Positions 1-11,886 of a DNA stretch of 64,000 bases are shown piece by piece. Within the stretch, counting starts at the first letter, position 1. The number at the start of each line of letters is the position of its first letter. This stretch comes from Pelecanus crispus (taxonomy: Eukaryota > Chordata > Aves > Pelecaniformes > Pelecanidae): NCBI RefSeq assembly GCF_030463565.1, contig NC_134676.1, positions 29,451,228-29,515,227 of the forward strand. The letters are read 5' to 3'. Both the position numbers and the translations under genes were made by a program. Below the pieces are notes generated by a model, which was given only the letters and a program-made list of their open reading frames with translations, searched no databases and was not told the DNA's origin.

Positions 1-2765
1 TTTGGTTTTAATCAGATTATAAATTACAAACACTGGGAGATCCTAATTTATACAGCAATGTCAGTTAATGGAAGGGCATAGTGCCTCCTTGGTGCTTGTA
101 CTAAAAACGCCAGTAGGATCACTGAGTGTTGGTATGCACATCTCACTGACATTAACAGGGTTCTGATCCACCCAATATGCTTGTGGCAGCTCTCTCAGTG
201 AGACTAACTCAATGGTCTCCAGATGGGGAAGCCACAAGTGAGTAGAATTAATTTTTTTTCCTAGGTTGTTTTCAAATTAAACAAGTAATAAAGTCGCATG
301 ACTCTGTAGCCTGACAGAATGTCATTGTCATCTCACAGCAGATGGGGAGGGGTGGGGGCTGGGGGGTGGTGAGTTCCTCCTCACAGTAAAGTTTCCTAGG
401 GAAGCATGCTAGGGATAACATTTTGGCAGGAAAACCCCTGTACAGTAATGTCATCCAAATGTAGAGGTATTGCATAGTGAGAAGCAGGAGAAATGCTTGA
501 GTCTTACCAGCAGCAATACGGGTGTAGGACCTGGGTCAGAAAACACACTGGGCTTTGGGTTGTTGCCTTGTCTGCCCTCCAAGAGACAGTGCACGTGTAG
601 CTGGAGGGGCTAATGCAAAGAAGTAGAAAGGCTACTTTAACATGCAAAATGACACTTAGGAAGTACTCAAATCCGAGAAAATAATCCAGAAAACCCACAC
701 TCCAGTAGCTGCAAAGCTTGTCTGAGCTTTGAGTAATTGAATACCAACTTACCCATCCATCAGTTGCCAGTGTGCACAGGATCTCGTAGTTCTGTCTATA
801 CAGTGGCTATGCAGGCTGTATACTTCTGCGGCAGAGGTTAAAACTCCTTTCTGACACTTCTCTGCCCCAGACTGTAAAAGATGTGGTTCTCTTTTCACAG
901 GCTGCACAGGAGTATCTCATTCTCTGCTCCAATGAACAAACTTGCAGGCTACCAAAAGACAGCAGGCAGTAGCTTTGGTGGCTGTGTTTTGAAGAGAAGG
1001 AGCCCGGCTCAGTTTTGTAGCCAAAGACTCTGAATCCCAAGTAATGAAAGTGCCATGCTCCAGTGAGGAACAGCAGCTTAGACACAGCTTTGCTCCACAC
1101 TTGATGCTGGCAAACTCTCCGTAAGGACCACCTCAGTGTGTGTGTGTCATTGTGGCTCAGCTTCCTGTGATGCCTCACTCTCCCCAGACACCGAGCCTAG
1201 GCTTTCATTTTGGGTCTCTGATTCACCCTGCTGGAGCAACAGGCTTCACTTTCAGGAACCACGAAAGAACCGCCAGGCCTTGCCTTTGGTGATTTCATCC
1301 ATGCGATGTGAAAAAGCATGGAGCAGTTCGGTGTCTCTGGTCCTGATGCTTGTGCTTGGGATCCCACATGGCAATGTGTACTCCCTCAGTCACTAACATA
1401 GAAAGGGACGTTATGGCAACTTTCTTTTCTTCTTTTGCACAAGCAGTAGAAAGGCATAATACATACTTTTTTGCTTTGGAGCTGTATAACATAAGCTGCA
1501 GAGCAGATGTGTTCCGGAAACTGTTTGCAACTTTGCTTAACCTACAAATTTATGAACATTGCTACACACTTTTTGTGCCAATAAATAGTTAACATGAAAA
1601 TGAACTACACAAATGCAGGAGTATGTGTACTTGATTTATAGAACTAGTATACATCTCTTTTCCTTTATGGAGCTGAACACATTCAGTTATCTGTGTAATT
1701 ACAGGGTAACCCTCTCTCTTCCACATCTTGCAATTTTATTTTAGATTTGAACAATACACATGTATGGTTGGTCTGGTTTTTAATAGCTACCATATTGCTC
1801 ATCCATTCTGTTAGTTGTATAACTTATTTAACATTCCCCATCTCCACATGCTTCTCAATTTGTTTTTTTAAGTTTCCTCTTGAAGGGAATCAGCACTTAT
1901 TGGTGACAATTGTATTAGTTTCAACTCAGAGCTGATTTCCAAGTGCTGTTCTTCAAGCAGGTATGAATTGCCTCTAAAAGCATCCCTATATAAATGAAGT
2001 ATCTCTTCTTACGTGGAGTGCACTAAGCTGGAATTGTGCATGGCATTACATTATCATTACATTACATTGTTCACAGCTTTTTACTCCATTCACTCCATTC
2101 CCTGCCTTCAAAAAGCAAGGAAGGTGTTATCTGTGCTTCTCAGCTGTGCTCTGAAGGTATTCTCTATGGGACCTACTTTTGGCTAGATCTGTCAGTAGAT
2201 GCCACCCCAAAACACCTGCCCTCAAGTACCATTGAATAATTTTTGCCCAGAGCATCTTGCCAGCTCACAAGGAAAATTTCTCTTGCAAATTCATCCTGCT
2301 GTTACTCTTAAAGCTTGCTGCACTACAGTCTGAGCTACTGGCTTTGGTTGTGGCTGAAATTGTACTTGTGTAAAATATTTAATCTTTGCTTTGCAGGGAT
2401 TCACCTAGCAGGTGTTAGCAAAGGCAAATCCACCAAAGGAGATGTTACTCTCACCATCCACTTAGAGGGGAATGGTTCTAGCATTACATGTATATTTTTG
2501 CACAGTGATTTCTTTTCTGGAAGCAAGATCATTAAAAAAGTGATTGTCATTGCTTACATTGCTTATCCTTCCATGCACAAAACCTGCTTTGGTTTGTTTC
2601 AGTCTGTGTTTATGTCTTTACTTGACCTTGTGTGAATCAGCTGTTATTTCAGCTGGCTTTGTCCTAGGCTTTTTTGCCGGTTTGCTGATCAATACCAATG
2701 ATCCAACTGAGTTCCAATGCCATGACAATATAAACTTGGTAGCTGCATTGCTACTGATTCTTACC
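1..2765. other. Gene-free AT-rich flank
   Basis: I see no gene, exon series or RNA gene here. Open frames are at most about 120 codons, have no recognisable domain and no coding character. There are short simple-sequence patches (ATTAC-like repeats near 2042-2068), and the right end abuts the retroviral LTR. The segment may hold unrecognised old repeats. Confidence 0.6.
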
Positions 2766-3360
2766 TGTGCTGGCTTTGGCTGGGATAGAGTTAATTTTCT
2801 TTATAATAGCTAGTATGGGGCTATGTTTTGGATTTGAGCTGGAAACAGTATTGATAACAAAGGGATGTTTTCACTATTGCTGAGCAGTGCTTACACAGAG
2901 TCAAGGCCTTTCCTGCCTCTCACCCCACCCCACCAGCGAGTAGGCTGGGGGTGCACAAGAAATTGGGAGGGGACACAGCTGGAACAGCTGACCCCAACTG
3001 ACCAAAGGGATATTCCACACCGTACAATGTCATACTCAGCATATAAACCTGGGGGAAGAAGAAGGAAGTGGGGGACGTTTGGAGTGATGGCGTTTGTCTT
3101 CCCAAGTAACCATTACGCGTGATGGAGTCCTGCTTTCCTGGAGATGGCTGAACACCTGCCTGCTGATGGGAAGGAGTGAATGAACGTCTTGTTTTGCTTT
3201 GCTTGCACACAGAGCTTTTGCTTTACCTATTAAACTGTCTTTATTTCAACCCTTGTGTTTTCTCACTTTTACTCTTCTGATTCTCTCCCCCATCCCACCA
3301 AGGGAGAGTGAGCAAGCAGCTGTGTGGGGCTTAGCTGCTGGCTGGGGTTAAACCATGACA
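2766..3360 (+). mobile_element. Solo LTR of an avian ERVL-type endogenous retrovirus
   Basis: The segment starts TGTGCTGGCTTTGG and ends AAACCATGACA, giving the TG...CA ends of a retroviral LTR. It has a TATA-like CATATAAAC near 3040 and an ATTAAA polyadenylation signal near 3230, followed by a T-rich U5. I recognise the whole text as an LTR family widespread in bird genomes (similar to what is called TguLTR5 in zebra finch; the exact subfamily is not certain). The five bases before it (TTACC) and after it (TTAGC) match at four of five positions, as expected for a slightly decayed 5-bp target duplication. No gag, pol or env follows, so it is a solo LTR left by recombination. Open frames inside it are not genes. 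Confidence 0.85.
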
Positions 3361-3778
3361 TTAGCATTTTCCATTATCTGAGAATTTCATCTGTACATCT
3401 GCCAAACTTTCACAGAAACATCATTCTTTGTTCTGATTTCAGTTTTCTTGCCAGTGAAGGTAAGAAGAAACATTTCATTTCTCTTAGGTACTTATTACTT
3501 TTCCAAACTATTTAAGATTCTGTTAGGTCTTTCTTTAGTTTAGCTCTAAAGACAGATGTCAAAAAGCATCCTTTACCATATGTTCTATATTCAGTGTGGC
3601 ACCCTGATAGCTGTCCTTCCTTTATCTATTTCACATCATTTTCCCTGCTTCCCTGGAAAAAGTCCATTTTTCACAAATAACCCATATATACAGATTGCAC
3701 CAGAGAATGAAGTATTGCTCACAGCCATGCCTGAAGTCATTCAGTCAGCCACAGCAAAGAAGTTAACCAGTGAAATTT
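3361..3778. other. Unannotated stretch between two LTR relics
   Basis: This is AT-rich sequence with a chance open frame on the plus strand. If the minus-strand LTR end at 3797 is real, this stretch would be the decayed leader downstream of it, but I cannot recognise gag here. Confidence 0.4.
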
Positions 3779-4010
3779 ATTTCACTTCTGGCGCCACGCT
3801 AAGAGACGCACTCAAAAATACATTTGCAAGAAATAACAGCAGCTTTATTGAATCTACTAAGTTATGAGCAATTCTGCATGTGCTAGTAGACATTGCCATT
3901 TATGATAATAAATAATTATGCATACGGAGACCCTACACCAATGCAGATATCTGGAACTCACAAGACTACTGTTTCTTCCTTGCTTGAGAGCGAGAGGTTT
4001 CTGGCTGCTT
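3779..4010 (-). mobile_element. Probable decayed ERV LTR end with primer-binding site
   Basis: Read on the minus strand, an AATAAA signal (3849-3844) is followed by a 50-base T-rich U5-like stretch and then TGGCGCCAGAAGTGAAAT (3796-3779). The last sequence matches 14 of 18 positions of the tRNA-Leu type primer-binding site typical of ERVL elements, as I remember it. LTR R-U5 followed at once by a primer site is the normal 5' arrangement of a retrovirus. The upstream limit of the LTR is not clear; the right end given is approximate. No coding region remains that I can recognise. Confidence 0.45.
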
Positions 4011-5217
4011 GCTCAGATTATTAAAAAAGATAGAGGTCCAATAGAAAAACAGTGCAAACTGGCAAGAAAAATAACTGTGCCTCCTCTGAAAGCAGTAGAT
4101 CACTGCAGGAGTTTTCATTTGCTCAAACCAGTACTATTTTTAAGCAAATATTAATCTTGAGGTGATACCATCTACCCTGAAATGCCAAGTGACTTTGAAG
4201 CTAAGTTCAAGATCCATCTATATTGCTTACCTGCTGCAGCTTTTTGTCCAGTTTGGGGCCATTCAACTAGTTTGCTCAAGGAAGACCTCACATGTGCACT
4301 AAGTATTAAAACATACTCTAGGACACACTTCCCTGCACTGTGGATGAACCTCAGAAGTGTCTGCCTGGCCACTTACGCCCATGTGTCGCACCTGACACTG
4401 TGACATTGCCATGACCGGTGGAGGCAGAAAGACACTTGCCACATGAGCCACAGTGTTTGGTAGGAGCCTGCACTTAGACTGTGCTTATGCTGTCCACTAG
4501 GACATTGTGAGAACACAGAGCAGTATTTGGGAATGCTTCATGCCTTTTCCAGGCTGAGATAAAACCAGACATAGGCAACAAGACCCAAAGCTAAATAAGA
4601 AGAGAAGCACTACCTTTGCTTTCTGGACCTGCCTCCTCTCCCTCTTCACCAACAAAAATCCCCTGGATTTATGTTGTATTACTATGAATAAAATAATATT
4701 CCCTGCTATATGCACAATTTTCAAATGAATGTGTAATTTTTTCCTACGGTAGAGAGTATTAGCAGCAAGCCAAGATGAACGTCCCTGGTGTGTCCCCAGA
4801 GCTCTGCCAATTTCATGTGTCTACTCGCACACACACACACTCCCTAGAGGCCACCCAAACTCAGTCTGGTGGTAAACAATAACAGGAGATCCACCTACTC
4901 CACAGGCACAATTGCATCTTTCGATGCGAAACACATTAGTAGTGATTCAATGTCCAGACACACAAATCTTGCAGTGACTTCTACCTATCCAGAAATTTAA
5001 GTGCAGTTGAGTCACTGGAAACAACACAGAATGCTGTGGCTGGTGAAACAGCACAAGATATCTTAAAAGTAATTGTATTATTTTCTTAGTGTTTAAATTG
5101 TGTGAAAAGAACTTCATCCTGAAAAATAAAACATTCAAAAATTGCCAAATTTAGAATTATTATGATAGCTTGTTATGATCCAGCCATTAAGTCCATGACT
5201 GACACCTTTTTCCACAG
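4011..5217. other. Gene-free stretch
   Basis: No gene is recognised. There is a short CA run at 4828-4840. The first few hundred bases may still belong to the decayed LTR to the left. Confidence 0.5.
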
Positions 5218-5297
5218 TCAGCCCTGCTCCTGAGGAATATTTTGATGAAGGGAGCAGAAGCTCTGACCACAGTGCCCAAGATCAACATCTTAGAAAG
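5218..5297 (+). other. Isolated exon-like segment
   Basis: An 80-base segment is bounded by a good acceptor (CTTTTTCCACAG) and a good donor (AAAG followed by GTAAAC). Two of its three frames are open; one reads SPAPEEYFDEGSRSSDH and onward, polar and low in hydrophobics. No partner exons were found nearby and the peptide is not one I recognise. It could be an exon of a non-coding RNA, a fossil exon or chance. Confidence 0.25.
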
Positions 5298-5326
5298 GTA
5301 AACAAAATGAAAAAAGAGAATATTAT

Positions 5327-5381
5327 TCATCTATTATTAGAGTGTCACTCTATTGTTGCAGTATTACTCATCTATTATTAG
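5327..5381. repeat. Two-copy 41-bp partial tandem duplication
   Basis: The 14-mer TCATCTATTATTAG occurs at 5327-5340 and again at 5368-5381, with related flanks (TATTAT before the first, TATTAC before the second). The spacing is 41 bases. It reads as a small local duplication that has diverged between the cores. Confidence 0.6.
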
Positions 5382-8300
5382 CCTATTACTAGAGATGCTG
5401 AAGCTAGGTGCCAAGGTTGCCCAGGAGGCAATGCAAAATTGAAATGTTTGTTTAATATTTTCTATCATCTCTGTTCAACATGAGCAGAACTGAATTTGTT
5501 TTTCATTGAACCTTTTTCCTCAGAAATTTCTTCAGGTGTTCCAATGGCACACTGACTTTTTGTGCAGGAATTTAGCAGGCCTCAGATGCACAAGGAAACT
5601 AAAAGGTTTATGTATTCTATGCAGCCAGTTATCACAACTGACAACATTTCTGATTGACTGGAAATAATTCTCTGGTGATATCAAAAAATCAGGTCTGCAC
5701 TGTCAACCCTGGTTGAGTATATGGACAGCGAGGATTTGAGGCTTGGTTCAGCATCAGTCCAGAAAAATACCAAAAGGGTGCAAGGAGAGGGGAAGTGACC
5801 TGAAGCAGTCATGGCTAGGCAGAATAAATTATCTTCATTAAAGATTTCTCTAAAACTACCACTCACCAAAGAAAAATACTGGGTCAAATGGGCCTTGCAT
5901 GGGCAAAACTCTCATTTGCTTCAGCAACTGCCTCTTAATATAAACCATTTCCACACATGGACCTCTCTCTCTACATCTGTGTTTTTAATACCTTGCCATT
6001 TGCACTCATGTTCCTTAAGGCAAAACTCTGCTTTTGGTTACACAAGTGGAAATGCAGTAGCTTTTCTCTTTATTAACACTAGCATAGTGAAGAGCAAAAT
6101 TTGACCTAAAACATGTAAAAACTCCTCAGTTTTTACATGTATTTTTACTGGTGTGTCAGCAAAATATAACAAATACCCTGCCAGCAGTCAGGTAAGTGGT
6201 ATTTTCAAAATTCCTGTGGAAAGAACAAGAATACAAAGCCTGTTCTGAAAGGGGTTGTTTCCAGCACTGTAACCAATTTCACGGCTGATAACACACACAT
6301 CTACCAGCAGATAAGCAAAGAAAATATGCTTATGTGATTAACTACATCTCTGGTGCACTGTGTGGAGCATGAGTTGCACTTTTCCCTTTTCTTAACTTTA
6401 GAGCTACTTAAGCAATGCTGTTCCCATTGGATTCAACAATTTTCTATTAGCGTATTGTGAACAGGTCTTGTATGCAACTAAGCATTTCAGATCATGGGAT
6501 GTCAGAAGTGATGGCTGAAAATGTAGTGGGAGACTACACAAGCATTTCAAACAAAATGTAGTTTTCCTATGTTCTTAATCTGGAGTTATCCCTAAGTGAA
6601 GTGGTGCTATCATAAGCAAAGTTTTGGCCAGCCAGCTCACAATAAGCAACCTTCCAACACCATAAAGGTCCTGGTGCTTATACATGACAACTAAATTGCT
6701 TCAGCCACTTCTGACACAATGCAGAAGTAGCACTTATGAACATTCCGCAGGATCTTCTAAAGTTTTCTCTTGAAGAAATTCAAGAACATCACTTATAATA
6801 TTTAAATTTAATTTTAACTTTTAGTCTAACTTGAAATAGTAGATTTTACATAAAGGTAGATAAAATTTTCTTCCTAAAGAAAATTGTCTTCAATCTCTTG
6901 TTCTGTTCTGTTAATTTGCATAAATCCCCATCAGATAAAGTAAAACAAAACTATCAGTAAAACTATGGAAGTGACAATAAAAAGAAAGTAAACAGATTTG
7001 TGAATCCAATCTAAGAACATCTTGTAGAGAAAGGGAGAAGGTTTATCTGAACATACTGTTCTGGTTTAAGTCCTTTTCCAATGACAATGACTTCAGGGAA
7101 TTTCTGGTTTCATATTATCTCCAAATGGGCATTTCCCATGAGGCTGAAATTGCTCCTACTGAAAAGGGGCCCAAAGAACAGAAAATCAGAAAATCCATGC
7201 TACATCCCACCACTTACATTCCTTTGGCCAAGGGTAGTGGTAAATCATATGAAAAGAGCTGACAAATGTATATCTTACACATAATGTCATTCTCTGAATA
7301 TAAAAACTGGACTCTGTATGGGCAGCTTCCACTGAGGAAAATATATTATGTTAGTACTAATTTCTGCTGGATGATACTATGTTTAGGATTTGTTGTCTTT
7401 TTTAACATTGCATTTTGGGAAATATGCAAGCTATGTTTTGATAACAAAGGCTAGTTATTCCTAATATAGAGTCAGCTATGCCAGCCAACTAGTTTCTTGC
7501 TGATAAAGCCTGGTTTTGGTCATGAAGGTTAATATGTACAATAACAGTGAAAGTGACTGTTAGTGGTTTAATTTGCATCCAACAGCTCATTGTCAGTGGT
7601 ACAGCTTTACCACTATTCTTGTCTGCTCACTTGAGGCCACTATAATTCTCCAACAATGCTTGCACACCACATACTTCCTATCACCAAGTTACTACCAGTG
7701 GCCCACTCTAGGGAAATCACTGCGTTTCTGGAACACTTTCCTCACATAGAGCAGGCACCTCCCTGTTGCTGCTGTCTGCTGCAGCAATACAGTGCTGAAC
7801 AAGAAGAAAAAATATGAAATAGGCCTATACTGATGATCTGATAGAATATATTTCAATAACCAGCTCATGAGCAACATTCATAACTGCCTGTCATGCAAGA
7901 AGTATGACAGATAACTGATTATATGATTATGCAGTACATGGGAGGGGTTAGGACAAAGTCCTGAGAAGACCTAGATATTCCTGAATTTGGGCCAAAGTCA
8001 GACTTTCTGACCATGACGATCAATGCAATATATGCAAAACCAGCTTGCCTTGTTTGCATCATCTTTCAAGAACAAATAATAGGACATTGACTACATGAAA
8101 TTACCTACATCAACACCCAATATACTATTGGGTGAAATAAAGTGAGTCATAGAAGTTTAGAAAAGTTTTGGGCAAAAAGGGTATGTGCACTGTGACCAAC
8201 TGAAACAAGGGAAGGAGACCAGAGAGGCAGAATAGGTCATGTGCATAAATGGTCACAGTCCTACTGCTGTGCTTTAGCCAGAGATAGCATCTTTCAACAG

Positions 8301-11300
8301 TATAAGCCCATGTTCCACAAGATTTTTAGGCAACTCACTTTTGGTGGGAGATTGGTATCTGGGTACATTCGTACCAGATGGCCTCCCAGTACAGTTCTGG
8401 AGAACTGGTTTACTTTTAATACCTAGAAAGGAGTGCTGCTTGCTGAACCTCTCATTATCAGCTTAGTGCATCCCAGTAATTCTTCACTGCAGTTTCTTCC
8501 CAACCAGGCACTGCTCCACATTAAATCCATTTCAAGTTGAGACTAACAAGACCACACTCCAGAGATGTATTTGCCTGTTTCAATACACAGTGTGATCAGC
8601 ATCTTTCTGTGCTATTTTAAGAAACATGGCAATATGTACTAAAAGATCAAAACCTGCTCACACTGCACTTGATATATTCTGACACCATACCATTGGCAAG
8701 GTATAAAAATGAAAGATAAGTACAATTTTACCAAGAAGGTGAGGTTTATTGTAAAGTACACTTAGAGAGACGTTCATCTGTAGCAGATTTGCTATCCCTG
8801 TTTGCTCTCCCTGCTCTAAACAGTTTTACAAAGTAAAAAAGAAAAGGTGGAAAGAGTATTATCCCTATCTTTAGGGTGAAGTAAAGTTCACTGTCCATGA
8901 TTCCTGCAAATATTTCCAGCTAATGTAATCAATGATACAGAGACCAAGATAGATATTTGATTCTGGGAATGAAAGATTGAAACATATAATTAGCTGCCTC
9001 AGATAACAGTTTCAGCAGATGGGTAAGAGAGCAATGCTTCTAATGGGCCTTTCTTTTTACCCGGGGGAGGTTGGCAATCGCTTTTGCTGACTGGATGCAG
9101 TATTGAGGGCATCTGGGAGATGAGTCTCTGATAAATGGGTTGATGCAGTTTGTCAAACACACACATTTGTGAGCAGCGCTTTTGGGATCATTCTCAGAAA
9201 AGAATCATAAAGATCACTAGTTGTTGTGAGCCACCTCTCATGTTCTGCCAAAGACATACAGGTGTATGAAATCTTCCTTTAATTCTAAAATAAATGCTAT
9301 ACAGTATCTCCTGTGTATAGATGTTTAGCTGTCACCTTCACCCTCTCTATTCTCTGTGCTCTTTCCCCTCCTTCCTTTGTTCCAGTTATACCACCATTTT
9401 TTAGAGAATACCTTGTCATTTCAGAGATGCATTTTGAAAGTTCCTTGCATTTTCTGTATCTTACATCTTACTTTTTAGTACTCATCTTAAAGGCTTCACA
9501 GGGCCTTTAAAAAGCCTAAAAAAAGCAACATTTAAAACAAGCTGACACTTCAAAGTTTCACTTTACAGATTGTAGTGAAACTTTGACTTTTGTTTCCACA
9601 GAATTAGAAAAAATAGAAATTTTTAATTCCCTGGGAATCAGAAATGTAAAAATGCATTTGCTATTTAATTTCAAAATATTTTTTTGGTTCAGAATTATTT
9701 TGTGACTGTCCTATCACTTGCTTTATTTTCCTTTACTTCATGCTTGTCATATTTTTACAGAATAATAATCAAAATATTCTTTTAGATTTTGTTTCTAAAT
9801 ATACTAAGGGCAGCTGCTACATCATACTGACTGAATCATCTTATCTTATCTTTGGATCAAAGTGTCTCCAGTTCATGCAGTAATGGTAAATTTTGACACT
9901 GATATTTTGATATATGGAGCAAGATGAGCATCCAGTGCACTAACAGGGGAAACAGCTGGTTTCAATATCTTTGAATATTTTTGTCTAGGACGCCAAAAAC
10001 TAACACAGCAATATCTGTGAACTGAGCATGCCTGTAATATTCTGCTTTCTAGGTTCTAATCTACAGCACGTCATGACTGCAGCTGATCATAAACGACTTC
10101 AACAATGATTTCAGAAGACCTTCTCCAACTGCATTTAAAATGCTGACATCTGCTAAAGTAAATTCAATAAGATTGAGATAAAGAGGGCATGCACCATATG
10201 AATTATTTTTTCAGATTATTTATACAGTTAGCTATATATCAGGTTTCCTTTGTCATACTTCCACAAAAACTTTTGTTGGAAACTGAAATCAAAGACTGAA
10301 AACTTTTAACAGAAGTAATGCAATTGTGTGAATTGCTTTCTGTTGTCTACCAGGAGAAATTTTGCTTTCCTGGTCCTGTAGATCAATTGGCATTGGATTT
10401 GTAGTCTTGAAACCTTTGTTTTCCATGCACTTGGACATTTCTTTCTGGACCATGGACTGTTAGAAACTGAGAAAGAGTTCCGTCATCTGGAGGTAAGTGA
10501 AACACGGCACACATAAATGACAGATATGCCTCTTAGTTAAAATTCAAGCATACAACTACTTATTTTTCTTTTTAATTATGGCCTTGTTCTTGAGTTATAT
10601 CTTCAGTGTTTCAAGAGAAAGTATCTCAAATGTACAATTCATTGAAAAGCTGTGCCCAAACTCAACTGAAGAAAATCATGTCATGTATCATGGCTTCAGC
10701 TAGGAGCCTGCAAAGGGAAAATAAAGTAGTTTTTCCCCTAGCATGTTCTACAGCATATGTGTTCTATTTGGGATGGTTGTCTTTTCCACTTGTCTCCAAG
10801 ACTGGTCACAGGTGGAGGCTGGAGTAAAGTGTGGGCTGGTGCTTTCAAGTATCATAAAGAATGCTTTTCCTTTTTGCTGCTTGCTGTCGGATTTTGATTA
10901 TATGCCACCATTTCAGATCCAGAGGGAACTACCAGGTCAATATTTCAGGCGTATTAAGACTCTATCCCTTGCTTTTCTGCAGGTAAAACAGATTGCCATG
11001 TCTACATAAGAAAGTAAATCTTCCCAAGCCTGTGCTCTGAACTTTAGGCCAGAGGTGAGCACCATCTCATACAACAAGCTGTATGCCAGGATCTTCAGGG
11101 ACTGAGAGGTGAAAGACATATCTCACATGCTTCTGAAAAGAGGGAAGCAGAGAACACCTGAGATATGGCAAAGACTAGCACTGCTCCACTGGGAGACATG
11201 GCTAGGGTACATATGAAGCTACGTTGCAAGATGATGTGGTGTTGTTAGGCTCTTCAGCGCCTATTGTCTTGCAGTTCATGGGGGATTTAGCCACAGCCAG

Positions 11301-11840
11301 CCACAGATCATGAGGCACAGGAGCTGCACTTGCTGCTTACAAACTGCACAGTTTGTGAGTCACAGATTGGTCACTCTGCTGGAAAGTCATGGGTTTCCAA
11401 GGTCTCTCTTGGTTTTTCAGGTGATGTTACAATTGGAGAGAGTTTGATGTCTATGACCTCCTTCCATGTTTCTAAGTTCTCATTTCTGTGGATATGGAAG
11501 CCCTGGTGCAGACATCATCTTGATTTCAAAGCTGGACCTGGATAATTGCATGCACATATGTATTTCTTCACCTGACCCAGCTAGCTGCATAAGCTTGCAA
11601 AGTCCAGCTCGACTTGCTGTCATTCGGCCAACCACACACTCAGCACTTGCTCCTTTCTCAACTCCTTGATGCTCGGATACCCCTGGCATCCCATTCTGCT
11701 CTCACATGTGCCCAGGGAAATTTGCACAGATGTGTTTTGAGGATGTGGGGTGAGAGGAGAGCAAGACATAGTTTCAAAACAAAAAGTAAGGAGGGAAATA
11801 AAATGTCAGAATTCAAACAGATCAATAAATATTACATCCA
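5382..11840. other. Long gene-free AT-rich stretch
   Basis: I found no exon series, RNA gene or recognisable transposable element in this 6.5 kb. All open frames are short and lack coding features. A small hairpin (CACCCAA...TTGGGTG) lies at 8114-8134. Very old repeats could be present below what I can see by eye. Confidence 0.5.
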
Positions 11841-11886
11841 TTAAAAACAAAACAAAACAAAACACCTACCCCCCTCCCCCCCCCCA
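11841..11886. repeat. AAAAC microsatellite followed by C-rich run
   Basis: About four AAAAC units (11843-11864) are followed by a nearly pure C tract. Transitions from an A-rich simple repeat into a C tract of this kind are ordinary simple sequence. Confidence 0.8.

Noticed and set aside
2865-3210. Open frames on both strands near 3 kb
   Set aside because: They lie entirely inside the solo LTR.
5391-5440. CR1 LINE fragment, suggested by GGTTGCCCAGGAGGCAATG
   Set aside because: Only one short word resembles the CR1 3' region; the usual surrounding sequence and terminal repeat are missing.
7060-7500. Second copy of the 2.8-kb LTR, suggested by ATGTTTTGATAACAAAG near 7433
   Set aside because: Only short words are shared and the order of other landmarks does not follow.
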